From: JBFKAV01 sp041621405
Lineage (GTDB): Bacteria > Pseudomonadota > Alphaproteobacteria > Rhodobacterales > Rhodobacteraceae
Reading direction: 5' to 3'
Assembly (NCBI GenBank): GCA_041621405.1
Contig: JBFKAV010000007.1
Span: forward strand, 1 to 50,401
Length of the DNA stretch: 50,401 nucleotides
The notes below the pieces were generated by a model. That model was not told the origin of the DNA. It was given only the letters and a program-made list of their open reading frames with translations, and did no database searches. The position numbers were made by a program, and so were the translations under genes. Positions 31,775 through 39,616 of the stretch are shown here, piece by piece. Position 1 is the first letter of the stretch, and each line of letters opens with the position of its first letter.

Positions 31775-32308
31775 GTGTTGAGGATTGCCGAGTTGCCGCT
31801 GCTTGCGGGACGTATCGGGCTCTGCCCGATGCCCGGGCGCACCGGCGATTACATTGGCGACTTCGGCGCGATGCTCGCCTGGCGGCCGGCGCTGGTGCTG
31901 ACCCTCACCTCCGACATCGAGCTCGAATCCGCGGGCGCCGAGGATCTGCAGTTCGACCTCGCCCGTGCCGGCATTTCCTGGCGGCATCTGCCGGTCTGCG
32001 ATTTCGGCGCGCCCTCGGCGCAGACCTCCGCGCACTGGCCCGAGGTTTCCGGCGAGGCGCGGGGCGTCCTGGCCGGGGGCGGCGCAGTCCTCGCGCATTG
32101 CTACGGCGGCTGCGGCCGCGCCGGCATGGCGCTGATGCGGCTGATGGTCGACACCGGCGAGGACCCGGAATCGGCGCTGGCGCGGCTGAGGAAGGCGCGG
32201 CCCTGCGCCGTGGAAAGCGCGGCGCAGTACGCCTGGGCGGGGGGAGAGGTGAGAGGCTGGACAACGACCCAGACGGGGCTCGTTACGGCTGCTTCCTTCC
32301 GGACCTGA
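31775..32308 (+). CDS. Dual-specificity/tyrosine phosphatase-like protein
   Basis: A 177-residue protein with the Cys-x5-Arg phosphatase loop HCYGGCGRAGM (Cys109, Arg115) and a possible general acid Asp76 in LPVCDFGAPS. The fold order (strand, GAxLAWRPALVLTLTSD, then the P-loop) fits cyclin-dependent-kinase-inhibitor-3-like or DSP phosphatases; the substrate is unknown. The start is the GTG at 31775 or the TTG right after it. The last 59 bases, encoding about GWTTTQTGLVTAASFRT, lie opposite the SRP RNA gene, so the C-terminal tail is constrained by the RNA and may have arisen by read-in. Confidence 0.75.
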   Translation: MLRIAELPLLAGRIGLCPMPGRTGDYIGDFGAMLAWRPALVLTLTSDIELESAGAEDLQFDLARAGISWRHLPVCDFGAPSAQTSAHWPEVSGEARGVLAGGGAVLAHCYGGCGRAGMALMRLMVDTGEDPESALARLRKARPCAVESAAQYAWAGGEVRGWTTTQTGLVTAASFRT

Positions 32309-32346
32309 CCGGGTTGGCGAGGCGCCTGCCCGCGCCAACCTCTCAA
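32250..32346 (-). ncRNA. ffs: Small signal recognition particle RNA (4.5S)
   Basis: On the minus strand the highly conserved SRP domain reads GGTCAGGTCCGGAAGGAAGC followed by AGCC (about 32288-32311). The flanks GAGAGGTTGG (32335-32344) and CCAGCCTCTC (32251-32260) pair over ten positions with one G-U, closing a hairpin of about 97 bases, the usual size of the small bacterial form. It lies upstream of dnaX on the same strand, a common order. The RNA binds Ffh to target proteins to the membrane. Confidence 0.95.
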
Positions 32347-32512
32347 GGGGCGATATAGGCCGCGGGGCAGGGATTCGCAAGGAAATGAACCCTGCGGCGC
32401 TCGTTTCCGAAGCCTCAAGGTCATCGTTGCCCCGGGGGTGTCAAATCCCGGATCGCGTCCACCCTCGGGCCGGGTGCGTGCTCGGTTCTTGATGTCGCGA
32501 CAGGAGCGGGCC
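32347..32512. other. Gap between ffs and the 118-residue gene
   Basis: 166 bases holding the promoter region of ffs (read on the minus strand) and the end of the hypothetical gene. CCCTGCGGCGCTCGTTTCC and a locally lower G/C patch at 32350-32420 are visible, but no coding frame or clear terminator. Confidence 0.3.
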
Positions 32513-32869
32513 CTACCCCTGCGGCTCCGCCTCGAAGCCGCCCGGGCAGTTGAACCGGGTGAAGGCACCGATGCACTCGGCACGTCGGCCGAAGCCCTCG
32601 ACGGTGACCCGCGCGAAGAGCACCTTGTCGTCGTAGGTCACCTCCATCCCGGCGCGCAGAAGCTCGAAGCAGGATTGCGGGTCGAGCCGGCAGCCGATGA
32701 TCGCGGCGTTGCCGAGGATGTCGCGGCCCTCGTCGATCTCCTCGGTGAAGAGCTTCTCGAAGAGCGCGCGGCGCAGCGCTTCGTCCACCTCCTCTGGGCC
32801 GGGCTTCGTGAAGAAGGCGGCCACCGCCGCCGCCAGTCCCGCGCCGATCAGAAGCTTCAGGATACCCAT
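32513..32869 (-). CDS. Hypothetical membrane-anchored protein
   Basis: A 118-residue protein without a family I know. A hydrophobic N-terminal segment (GILKLLIGAGLAAAVAAFF, residues 2-20) is a membrane anchor or uncleaved signal. The rest is soluble and would face the periplasm, with Cys in IIGCRLDPQSCFELL, AECIGAF and FNCPGG, four in all, suggesting two disulfides. The start is the ATG at 32869, with AGAGG eight bases upstream; an in-frame GTG nine bases earlier is less likely. It stands alone, divergent from the M24 gene. Confidence 0.7.
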   Translation of the reverse strand: MGILKLLIGAGLAAAVAAFFTKPGPEEVDEALRRALFEKLFTEEIDEGRDILGNAAIIGCRLDPQSCFELLRAGMEVTYDDKVLFARVTVEGFGRRAECIGAFTRFNCPGGFEAEPQG

Positions 32870-32987
32870 GGCCCACACCTCTCGCCTGAAGCTTCTAGCC
32901 GCTCACGCCGCCGATGCGAAGCCCCCTGCGCCGCGTGACAGCCGGGGCGCGGCGGGGCTAGGCTGGGCCGCGAGAAGGGGGGCGCCC

Positions 32988-34367
32988 ATGCCGCATGGCC
33001 TCATGGAGACCGACTGGCCGGATTTCGGCATTCCGGCCTTGCCGCCGCCGCCGAGCCGCGCCGAGCTGGCCGAGCGGATGGCGGCGATTCGCTCCGCGAT
33101 GGCCGAGCGCGAGTTCGACGCGCTGGTCGTCTACGGCGACCGCGAGCATGTGGGCAACATGCTCTGGGCCACCGGCTTCGATCCGCGCTTCGAGGAGGCG
33201 CTGCTGATCGTTCGCCCTGAGGGGGCGCCGCTGCTGATGGCGGGCAACGAATGCCTGACCTACACTCAGGTTTCGCCGGCAGTGGCCGCGGGCGACATCC
33301 GCACTGAGCTCTGCGCGTCCCTGTCCCTGATCTCGCAGCCGCGCGAGGGAGATGGCTTTGCCGCCCAGCTGCCGCGCGAGGTGCCGAAGGGCGGGCGGAT
33401 CGGCGCGGCAGGTTGGAAATACTGGGAGGCGGGCGAGGTGGCGGATCCCGCCCACGCGCTCGACATTCCAGCGGTCATCGCCGACCTCCTGCGCGAGATC
33501 GGCGGCGACATTGAGAACGCGGGCGAGATCTTCATGCACCCGGGGCACGGGCTCCGCTGCACGGTCACGCCAGACGAGATCGCACGCCTCGAATTCGCCA
33601 ACCGGATGGCGGCCGAGGCGCTGAAGCGGATCGTCCTCGCGCTTCGCCCCGGCATGGTCGACTTCGACGCGGTTGAGGCGGGACGGATCGGCGGATTGCC
33701 CCTGGGCTGCCACGTCACCTTCGCCACCGGCGGCCGGGCGCGGATGGGATTGACCTCTCCGTCGGGAGAGCGGGTGACGCGCGGGCGGCCGCTTTTGCTC
33801 AACGTTTGCCACTGGGGCGCCAACATCTGCCGGGCGGGCTGGGCGGCCGAGGGCCCGGAGGAGCTGCCGCCCGAGGCCGCGGACTACGTGGAGGCCTTCG
33901 TCGCGCCCTACCTGGAGGCGATGTCGGCCTGGTGCGGGCTGATGCGGCCCGGGGTGCGCGGGGGCGAGGTTCAGGCGGCGATGGACGCGGCCCTCCCGGG
34001 CTTCGGCGTGACGCTGAACCCCGGCCACCTGATCGGCGCCGACGAGTGGATCTCCTCGCCGATCTTCCCCGGCTCGGAAATGCCGCTGCGCTCGGGCATG
34101 GCGATGCAATGCGACGTTATCCCCGACCACCCGGTCTATGCATCGACCCGGATGGAGGACGGCTACGTGATCGCCGACGAGGCGCTGGCCGGGGCGCTGG
34201 GGGCGGCGCATCCGGCAGTGATGGCACGCATCCGCAAGCGGCAGGCGTTCATGCGCGACCAGATCGGTCTCGACGTACCCGACGCCCTCCTGCCGCTCGC
34301 CGATACCTGCGGCGTCGTGGCGCCGTTCCTGCTGGCGCCGCGACGCATCCTCACGCTCAGAGCATGA
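32988..34367 (+). CDS. M24 (creatinase/aminopeptidase P fold) protein lacking metal ligands
   Basis: A 459-residue two-domain protein: creatinase-type N-terminal domain (LVVYGDREHVGNMLWATGF) and pita-bread C-terminal domain (from about residue 190). The metal-binding aspartates expected in the DxG...D segment are absent: the region reads LLLNVCHWGANICRAGWAAEG. GHLIGADEW takes the place of the GHGIG-type His motif, and MAMQCDVIP the place of a metal Glu. It is therefore probably a metal-free hydrolase like creatinase, or inactive. The start at 32988 has AAGGGG upstream. Its 3' end overlaps the convergent cpdB by 11 bases. The substrate is unknown. Confidence 0.8.
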   Translation: MPHGLMETDWPDFGIPALPPPPSRAELAERMAAIRSAMAEREFDALVVYGDREHVGNMLWATGFDPRFEEALLIVRPEGAPLLMAGNECLTYTQVSPAVAAGDIRTELCASLSLISQPREGDGFAAQLPREVPKGGRIGAAGWKYWEAGEVADPAHALDIPAVIADLLREIGGDIENAGEIFMHPGHGLRCTVTPDEIARLEFANRMAAEALKRIVLALRPGMVDFDAVEAGRIGGLPLGCHVTFATGGRARMGLTSPSGERVTRGRPLLLNVCHWGANICRAGWAAEGPEELPPEAADYVEAFVAPYLEAMSAWCGLMRPGVRGGEVQAAMDAALPGFGVTLNPGHLIGADEWISSPIFPGSEMPLRSGMAMQCDVIPDHPVYASTRMEDGYVIADEALAGALGAAHPAVMARIRKRQAFMRDQIGLDVPDALLPLADTCGVVAPFLLAPRRILTLRA

Positions 34368-36336
34368 TCCGGAACCGGGCGAAGCCCTCCGGCCCCTCGC
34401 CCGCGGGCTCGATCGTCACCGCCTTCACGTCGCCGAGGTAGTCGGCCGCCTTCGGGCCCGTGTCGAACAGCACCGTGGTGCCCGGCATCGGCGAGAAGTG
34501 CCAGTTGGCATCCGCGCTCGGGTTGATCATGCCTTCTTCGACGATGTAGCGCACGATCACGTCGCGGTTGGTGTCCGGCGCCTCGAAGATGGTCGTGGTG
34601 TCGTCGGCGCCGGGGAAGGTGCCGCCGCCACTGGCGCGGTAGTTGTTCGTTGCGATCACGAACTCGGCCGCCGGGTCCACCGGCTTTCCGTCGTACATCA
34701 GATTGACGATGCGGCTGGCGTCGGGGTTCATGGACTCGCCCTTCGGGCCGTACTTCGAGGGCTGGCTGAGGTCGATCTCGTAGGTCACCCCGTCGATGAC
34801 GTCGAAATTGTAGGACGGGAAGTCGGAGTTGATCAGCTGCTGGTCCGCCTCGCCCGGTGTGATCTGGTTGAAGATCCCCGCCGAGCGCTCGAGCCAGTCC
34901 TTCAGTTGCGCGCCCGTCACTTTCACCGCGCGCACCGTGTTGGGGTAGAGGTAGAGGTCGGCCACGTTCTTGATCGCCACGTCTCCCGCTGGAACGTCGG
35001 TGTAGTAATCCGGCCCGCCCCGGCCGCCTGCCTTGAACGGCGCGGCGGCGGAGAGGATCGGCAGCCCCTCGTGCTCCGTGCCCTTCAGCATCTCGGCGAT
35101 GTACCAGCTTTGTGCGATCGAGACGATCTGCACAGAGGGATCGTCGGCCACCAGCGCGAAGTAGCTGTGCAACGGCGCCGAGGTCTTGCCCACGGCGCGG
35201 CGCACGTAGGCCAGCGTCTCGTCGTGCTCGGCCTGCACCGAGGCGAGCACCTCGGGGTCGTCCTCGACCAGCGCGGTGATCGAGCGGTCCTCGTTGCGCC
35301 GGTAGATCGGCCGCGCCTCGGTCATGTGGCTGGCAATCCGCCATTCGTTGCCGGAGCGCTCCAGGAGCAGGTCGACGAGGCCGAGATGCGAGCCCCAGAA
35401 GCCCGCCATCACCGCGGGCTTGCCGTGGATCGTGCCGGCGGCACTGTCGACGCCCTCGATCCCGTCGAAGGCGTTGCCCGGGAACACCAGGTGGTGGTGT
35501 CCGGTCATAAGCGCGTCGATACCCTCGACCATTGCGAGTGGCACGCTCGCATTCTCCATCCCCGCTGTGTGCTGCGCCGGGCCGATGCCGGAGTGGTTGA
35601 GCGCGATGACGATGTCGGCGCCGTCCTCGCGGATCCGTGGCACCCAGGCGCGGGCTGTCTCGACGATGTCGCGGGTGTCGGCGTTGCCCTCCAGGTGCCG
35701 GCGGTCCCAGGTCATGATCTGCGGCGGCACGAAGCCAATGAGGCCGATGCGGATCGGGTGCTCCTCGCCGGCGCCGTCCTTCAGCATCCGGTCCAGGATC
35801 ACGTAGGGCGGGATCAGCGTCTCGTCCTGGGTCGGTTCGGCGCCCATGGTCTTGGCGACGTTCGCGGTGACGACCGGGAACGCGGCCCCGGCCAGCGACT
35901 TCATCAGGAAGTCGAGCCCATAGTTGAACTCGTGGTTGCCAAGCGTCGAGGCGTCGAACCCCACCGCGTTCATCGCGGCGATGATCGGGTGCATGTCGCC
36001 GTCCTTCATGCCCCGCTCGTAGGCGATGTAGTCGCCCATCGGGTTGCCCTGCAGGAAATCCCCGTTGTCGAGGAGGATCGAGTTCGTCGCCTCGGAGCGG
36101 ATCGCGCTCACGATCGAGGCGGTGCGCGACAGGCCCACGGTGTCGATCGGGCGGTCGGCGTAATAGTCATACGGGAAGACGTGGACGTGGATGTCGGTAG
36201 TCTCGAGGATCCTCAGATGCGCCTGCCCGGCCTGCGCCCGCGCCGAGTAGGGATGGAGTGCGATCAACGAGGCCCCCGCCAAACCACCGGCCAGGAACGC
36301 TCGCCGGTTCACCAGAATGTCTCCGTGCCGTGCCAT
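34357..36336 (-). CDS. cpdB: 2',3'-cyclic-nucleotide 2'-phosphodiesterase/3'-nucleotidase, Tat-exported
   Basis: A 659-residue periplasmic phosphoesterase. A twin-arginine signal is clear: VNRRAFLAGGLAGASLIAL, cleaved near ARA-QAG. The metallophosphatase domain has TTDIHVHVFPYDYY, DNGDFLQGNPMGDY, LGNHEFNYG, NHSG and GHHHLVFPG; the C-terminal 5'-nucleotidase domain has GGRGGPDYY and a substrate-stacking VIATNNYRASGGG. It would turn 2',3'-cyclic nucleotides, for instance RNase T2 products, into nucleosides and phosphate. The start at 36336 has GGAGG seven bases upstream. This is a Tat form in place of the Sec form of E. coli. Confidence 0.93.
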   Translation of the reverse strand: MARHGDILVNRRAFLAGGLAGASLIALHPYSARAQAGQAHLRILETTDIHVHVFPYDYYADRPIDTVGLSRTASIVSAIRSEATNSILLDNGDFLQGNPMGDYIAYERGMKDGDMHPIIAAMNAVGFDASTLGNHEFNYGLDFLMKSLAGAAFPVVTANVAKTMGAEPTQDETLIPPYVILDRMLKDGAGEEHPIRIGLIGFVPPQIMTWDRRHLEGNADTRDIVETARAWVPRIREDGADIVIALNHSGIGPAQHTAGMENASVPLAMVEGIDALMTGHHHLVFPGNAFDGIEGVDSAAGTIHGKPAVMAGFWGSHLGLVDLLLERSGNEWRIASHMTEARPIYRRNEDRSITALVEDDPEVLASVQAEHDETLAYVRRAVGKTSAPLHSYFALVADDPSVQIVSIAQSWYIAEMLKGTEHEGLPILSAAAPFKAGGRGGPDYYTDVPAGDVAIKNVADLYLYPNTVRAVKVTGAQLKDWLERSAGIFNQITPGEADQQLINSDFPSYNFDVIDGVTYEIDLSQPSKYGPKGESMNPDASRIVNLMYDGKPVDPAAEFVIATNNYRASGGGTFPGADDTTTIFEAPDTNRDVIVRYIVEEGMINPSADANWHFSPMPGTTVLFDTGPKAADYLGDVKAVTIEPAGEGPEGFARFRIML

Positions 36337-36539
36337 GATCACACCTCCACCACTGTCTCGGTTGAAGATGCAAGCATAGCATGACGGCCGCGCAACACTA
36401 AGCGGAGCCGACGGGGGGCGCCAGTCGCCACATGGTTGCACCGTACACGGTGCTGCTGCTGTCGCGCGAGGGACACGGGTTCGGCGATTGCACCCTTTGC
36501 CGGCCCATGTCAGGGTCCGGCGCGGACGGGGAGACGGAG

Positions 36540-37496
36540 ATGCGCGGCGCGGGAGAGGTGACCTTCGGCGGATCGGGGCTCGACCGGGCGGCGGCGCTGC
36601 GCGCCAAGCCCGACGAGATCGCCTATCTGATGGCGGCTCCGACGGCGCGGCTCTTGCCGGTGTGGCGCGGCAAGCCCTTGTTCGCGGGCGAGGCGGGAGG
36701 CTGGATCCAGCTCGGCCACGAGGTCCAGTCCGAAGCGATGGAGCCGCCGATCTTCCTCGGTCTCGACGAGGGCGGGCCGCGGTTTGCCTGCGACATCTCG
36801 CGGTGGGAACCCGAGGAGGAGCCGGAGACGCTGGGCGCCTTCTTCGACCCTTCCGAGCAGCGCCACCCTGGCTTGCCGCCCGATCACCGCTTCGCCGAGC
36901 TGAGGGGGGTGATGACCCGGCTCTCGGCGCGCGACGCCGAGCTCGTCGCCACTGCCAAGGCGCTGACCGGCTGGCACGCGGTGCACGGCTTCTGCGCCAG
37001 GTGCGGCCAGCGCACGGCGCCCGCCCGCGCCGGCTGGCAGCGCGACTGCCCGGCCTGCGGCGCGCATCATTTCCCGCGCACCGACCCGGTGGTGATCATG
37101 CTGATCACCCATGGCGACGCGGTGCTGGTCGGGCGCTCGTCGTTCTGGCCCGAAGGGATGTACTCGCTGTTGGCCGGCTTCGTCGAGCCGGGCGAGACCT
37201 TGGAGGCCGCGGTCCGCCGCGAGGTCGAGGAGGAGACCGGCGTTGTGGTCGGCGCGGTCTCCTACCTCGCCTCGCAGCCGTGGCCGTTTCCGGCCTCGCT
37301 GATGATCGGCTGCCGCGGCGAAGCGATGGCGCGCGAGATCGCGCTCGACCCCGAGGAGCTGGAGGACGCGCTCTGGCTCACGCGGCGCCAAGCGCTCGAT
37401 GTGCTGTCGGGAACGCACCCGAAGGTGAAGCCGGCCCGCCGGGGCGCCATCGCGCGCTTCCTGATCGAGCGCTGGCTCGCCGACCGGCTGGATTGA
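36540..37496 (+). CDS. nudC: NAD+ diphosphatase / NAD-capped RNA hydrolase
   Basis: The 318-residue Nudix hydrolase splits NAD(H) to NMN and AMP and can remove NAD caps from RNA. A zinc site (CARCGQR...CPACGAH) separates the N-terminal domain from the Nudix domain with box GFVEPGETLEAAVRREVEEE-TG, followed by the NADH-specific SQPWPFPASLM. The start is placed at the ATG at 36540, which has GGGGAG six bases upstream and gives a normal length; the frame is open back to 36432, but that extension is Cys-containing and unsupported. Confidence 0.93.
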   Translation: MRGAGEVTFGGSGLDRAAALRAKPDEIAYLMAAPTARLLPVWRGKPLFAGEAGGWIQLGHEVQSEAMEPPIFLGLDEGGPRFACDISRWEPEEEPETLGAFFDPSEQRHPGLPPDHRFAELRGVMTRLSARDAELVATAKALTGWHAVHGFCARCGQRTAPARAGWQRDCPACGAHHFPRTDPVVIMLITHGDAVLVGRSSFWPEGMYSLLAGFVEPGETLEAAVRREVEEETGVVVGAVSYLASQPWPFPASLMIGCRGEAMAREIALDPEELEDALWLTRRQALDVLSGTHPKVKPARRGAIARFLIERWLADRLD

Positions 37497-37506
37497 GGAG
37501 AGGGCG

Positions 37507-37959
37507 ATGCGGTTCACCACGCGCGAGGACATCGAGGCGCCGATCGAGGCGGTCTTCGCCGCCGTCAGCGATTTCGAGGGCTTCGAGCGGGCGGCGCTGC
37601 GGCGCGGCGCCGAGGTCCGCCGCCTGGGCGACCACAAACGCAAGGGCGAGGGCCAGGGCTGGCTGGTGCATTTCCGCTATCGCGGCCGCGCCCGCGAACT
37701 GGCCTCCGAGATCGTGCGCTACGAGCCGCCCCACGGGATGACCGCCTTCGGCGGTACCGGCGGCATCGACGGCACGCTCGAGGTCGAGCTGACGGAGCTC
37801 GCGCCGCGCCGGACCAGGCTGAAGATGGACCTGGATCTGAAGCCGAAGACGCTGGGCGCGCGCTTCTTCCTGCAATCGCTCAGGCTGGCGAAATCCTCGC
37901 TGACCAACCGTTTCAAGTCCCGTGTGCACAAGTTCGCGCGTCAGCTGGAGCAGCGCTAG
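37507..37959 (+). CDS. SRPBCC-fold protein
   Basis: A 150-residue protein of the START/polyketide-cyclase (SRPBCC) superfamily: it opens MRFTTREDIEAPIEAVFAAVSDFEGFERAAL and later has GGIDGTLEVELTELAPRRTRLKMDL, the helix-grip layout. Such proteins bind hydrophobic ligands; the ligand is not known. It follows nudC by ten bases with GAGAGGGCG before the ATG, so the two are probably one transcript. Confidence 0.85.
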   Translation: MRFTTREDIEAPIEAVFAAVSDFEGFERAALRRGAEVRRLGDHKRKGEGQGWLVHFRYRGRARELASEIVRYEPPHGMTAFGGTGGIDGTLEVELTELAPRRTRLKMDLDLKPKTLGARFFLQSLRLAKSSLTNRFKSRVHKFARQLEQR

Positions 37960-37983
37960 CGCGGCGATCGGGCGGACCCGGCC

Positions 37984-38817
37984 CTAGCGCCGCCGCGGAT
38001 CGGCAGGGTAGACGCCCAGGAGCTTCATCTCGGACGTGAAGTAGTCGAGCTCCTCGAGCGCCAGCTGCACGCCCCGGTCCTCCGGGTGCCCCTCGATGTC
38101 GGCGTAGAACTGGGTGGCCGAGAACGAACCGTCGACCATGTAGCTCTCGAGCTTGGTCATGTTGACGCCATTGGTGGCGAAGCCGCCGAGCGCCTTGTAG
38201 AGCGCGGCCGGAATGTTGCGCACCCGGAAGACGAACGTCGTCATCATCGTCCGCTCGCCGCGCCGCTTGAGGTTCATCTCGCGCGACATCAGCAGGAACC
38301 GGGTGGTGTTGGTCTGCTGGTCCTCGATGTGGCGCGCCAGAACGTCGAGCCCGTAGATCTCGCCGGCGAGCTCGGAGGCGAGCGCGCCGAGCCCCTTGTC
38401 GCCCAGCTCGGCCACATGCTTCGCCGAGCCGGCAGTATCGGCGCCGGTCACGCCCTTGATCGAATGCTTGCGCAGGAAGTCGCGGCACTGGCCGAGCAGC
38501 ACGGTGTGGCTCATCGCGCGCTTCACGTCGCCGATCAGCGCGCCCGGCAGGGCAAGCAGGTTGATGTGCACGCGCACGAAGGCCTCGTCGACGATGTGCA
38601 GGCCGGAGTCGGGCAACAGGTGGTGGATGTCGGCCACCCGGCCGTAGGTGGAATTCTCCACCGGCAGCATGGCCAGATCGGCGGTGCCGCGCCGCACCGC
38701 CTCGACGGCGTCCTCGAAGGTGCCGCAGGGCAGCGCTTCCATGTCGGGGCGTGCCTCGCGGCAGGCCTGGTGCGAATAGGCGCCGGGTTCGCCCTGGAAT
38801 GCGATCCGTCCGCTCAT
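37984..38817 (-). CDS. pheA: Prephenate dehydratase
   Basis: The 277-residue enzyme converts prephenate to phenylpyruvate in phenylalanine synthesis. The catalytic half has AFQGEPGAYSHQACRE, LPVENSTYGRV, CRDFLRKH and the active-site Thr in QQTNTTRFLLM. The C-terminal ACT domain (TTFVFRVRNIPAALYKAL) has KLESYMVDGSF where the Phe-binding ESRP motif usually stands, a variant I associate with alphaproteobacteria; feedback control may differ. No chorismate mutase is fused. The start at 38817 has GGGAG six bases upstream. Confidence 0.95.
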   Translation of the reverse strand: MSGRIAFQGEPGAYSHQACREARPDMEALPCGTFEDAVEAVRRGTADLAMLPVENSTYGRVADIHHLLPDSGLHIVDEAFVRVHINLLALPGALIGDVKRAMSHTVLLGQCRDFLRKHSIKGVTGADTAGSAKHVAELGDKGLGALASELAGEIYGLDVLARHIEDQQTNTTRFLLMSREMNLKRRGERTMMTTFVFRVRNIPAALYKALGGFATNGVNMTKLESYMVDGSFSATQFYADIEGHPEDRGVQLALEELDYFTSEMKLLGVYPADPRRR

Positions 38818-38924
38818 GCCGCTCTCCCTTCCCTTCGTACCGAATGGTCGCGCCAACTACACCTTGCGCTCACGCGTTGGAAGCGGATACATACCCCCCG
38901 AAATCCGGGCAAATGGAACGCGAC

Positions 38925-39440
38925 ATGTACGACACGATGACGCTCACCAAGGCGGTCGCCGCGCTCTGCGGCTCGTTGCTTCTGTTCCTGCTCTTCGGCT
39001 GGGGTGGCGAGATCATTTACGGAGGCGGCCACGGCGGCCACGGCGAAGAGCAGGCCTACATGATCGAGACCGGCGAGGCCGAGGGCGAGCAAGCGGGCGT
39101 CGAAGCCGAGGTGCCCTTCGCCGAGGTCTACGCCGCCGCCGATGCCGGCGCGGGCGAAAGCCTGTTTCGTCAGTGCCAGGCCTGCCACAAGCTCGATGGC
39201 ACCGATGGCACCGGCCCGCACCTGAACGGCGTGGTCGACCGCGATATCGCGGGCGTGGGGGGCTATGTCTATAGCGACACGCTCGCGGGTCTCGAGGGCG
39301 CCTGGACGCCGGAGGAGCTGAGCGCCTTCCTGGAAGACCCCAAGGGCTACGCGCCGGGCACCAAGATGACCTATAACGGCATGCGCAAGGTCGAGGACCG
39401 CGCCAACCTGATCGCCTATCTTGCCGGCACCGGCGGTTGA
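38925..39440 (+). CDS. cycM: Membrane-anchored cytochrome c (c552/cy type)
   Basis: A 171-residue electron carrier between the bc1 complex and terminal oxidases. An uncleaved signal anchor (TLTKAVAALCGSLLLFLLFGW) is followed by an acidic Glu/Gly-rich linker (about 30-65) and a class I cytochrome domain with heme site CQACH and axial Met in GTKMTYNGM. The start is chosen at the ATG at 38925 because MYDTMTLTKA matches the N-terminus of Paracoccus CycM; an in-frame ATG twelve bases earlier is possible. In this window it could donate to the cbb3 oxidase beginning at 50030. A strong terminator follows. Confidence 0.92.
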   Translation: MYDTMTLTKAVAALCGSLLLFLLFGWGGEIIYGGGHGGHGEEQAYMIETGEAEGEQAGVEAEVPFAEVYAAADAGAGESLFRQCQACHKLDGTDGTGPHLNGVVDRDIAGVGGYVYSDTLAGLEGAWTPEELSAFLEDPKGYAPGTKMTYNGMRKVEDRANLIAYLAGTGG

Positions 39441-39464
39441 GCCCGTAACGAGGACGCTTGCGAA

Positions 39465-39490
39465 GGGCCGTCCGCGGGGCGGCCCTTTTT
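39465..39490 (+). terminator. Intrinsic terminator of cycM
   Basis: GGGCCG (39465-39470) pairs with CGGCCC (39480-39485), extended inward by further G-C pairs, followed by TTTTT. It lies 24 bases after the cycM stop. Confidence 0.88.
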
Positions 39491-39499
39491 CGTTCGGGC

Positions 39500-39616
39500 C
39501 GTCGCGCACGGGAAATTCACGCAAACGCAACTTGAACATACGACACGCGGAAATTTAGCTTAAGTATAGGTAACCCGTGTCAGGCATAGCCCTGGCAGCC
39601 TCTGAGGAGCCTGAAG
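39500..39616 (+). promoter_or_regulatory. Promoter region of the yej operon
   Basis: An A/T-rich island (39530-39575) containing TTGAAC at 39532 and TAAGTATAGG at 39561 stands out against the G/C-rich background. GAGGAG lies seven bases before the yejA ATG. The exact promoter hexamers are uncertain. Confidence 0.4.
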
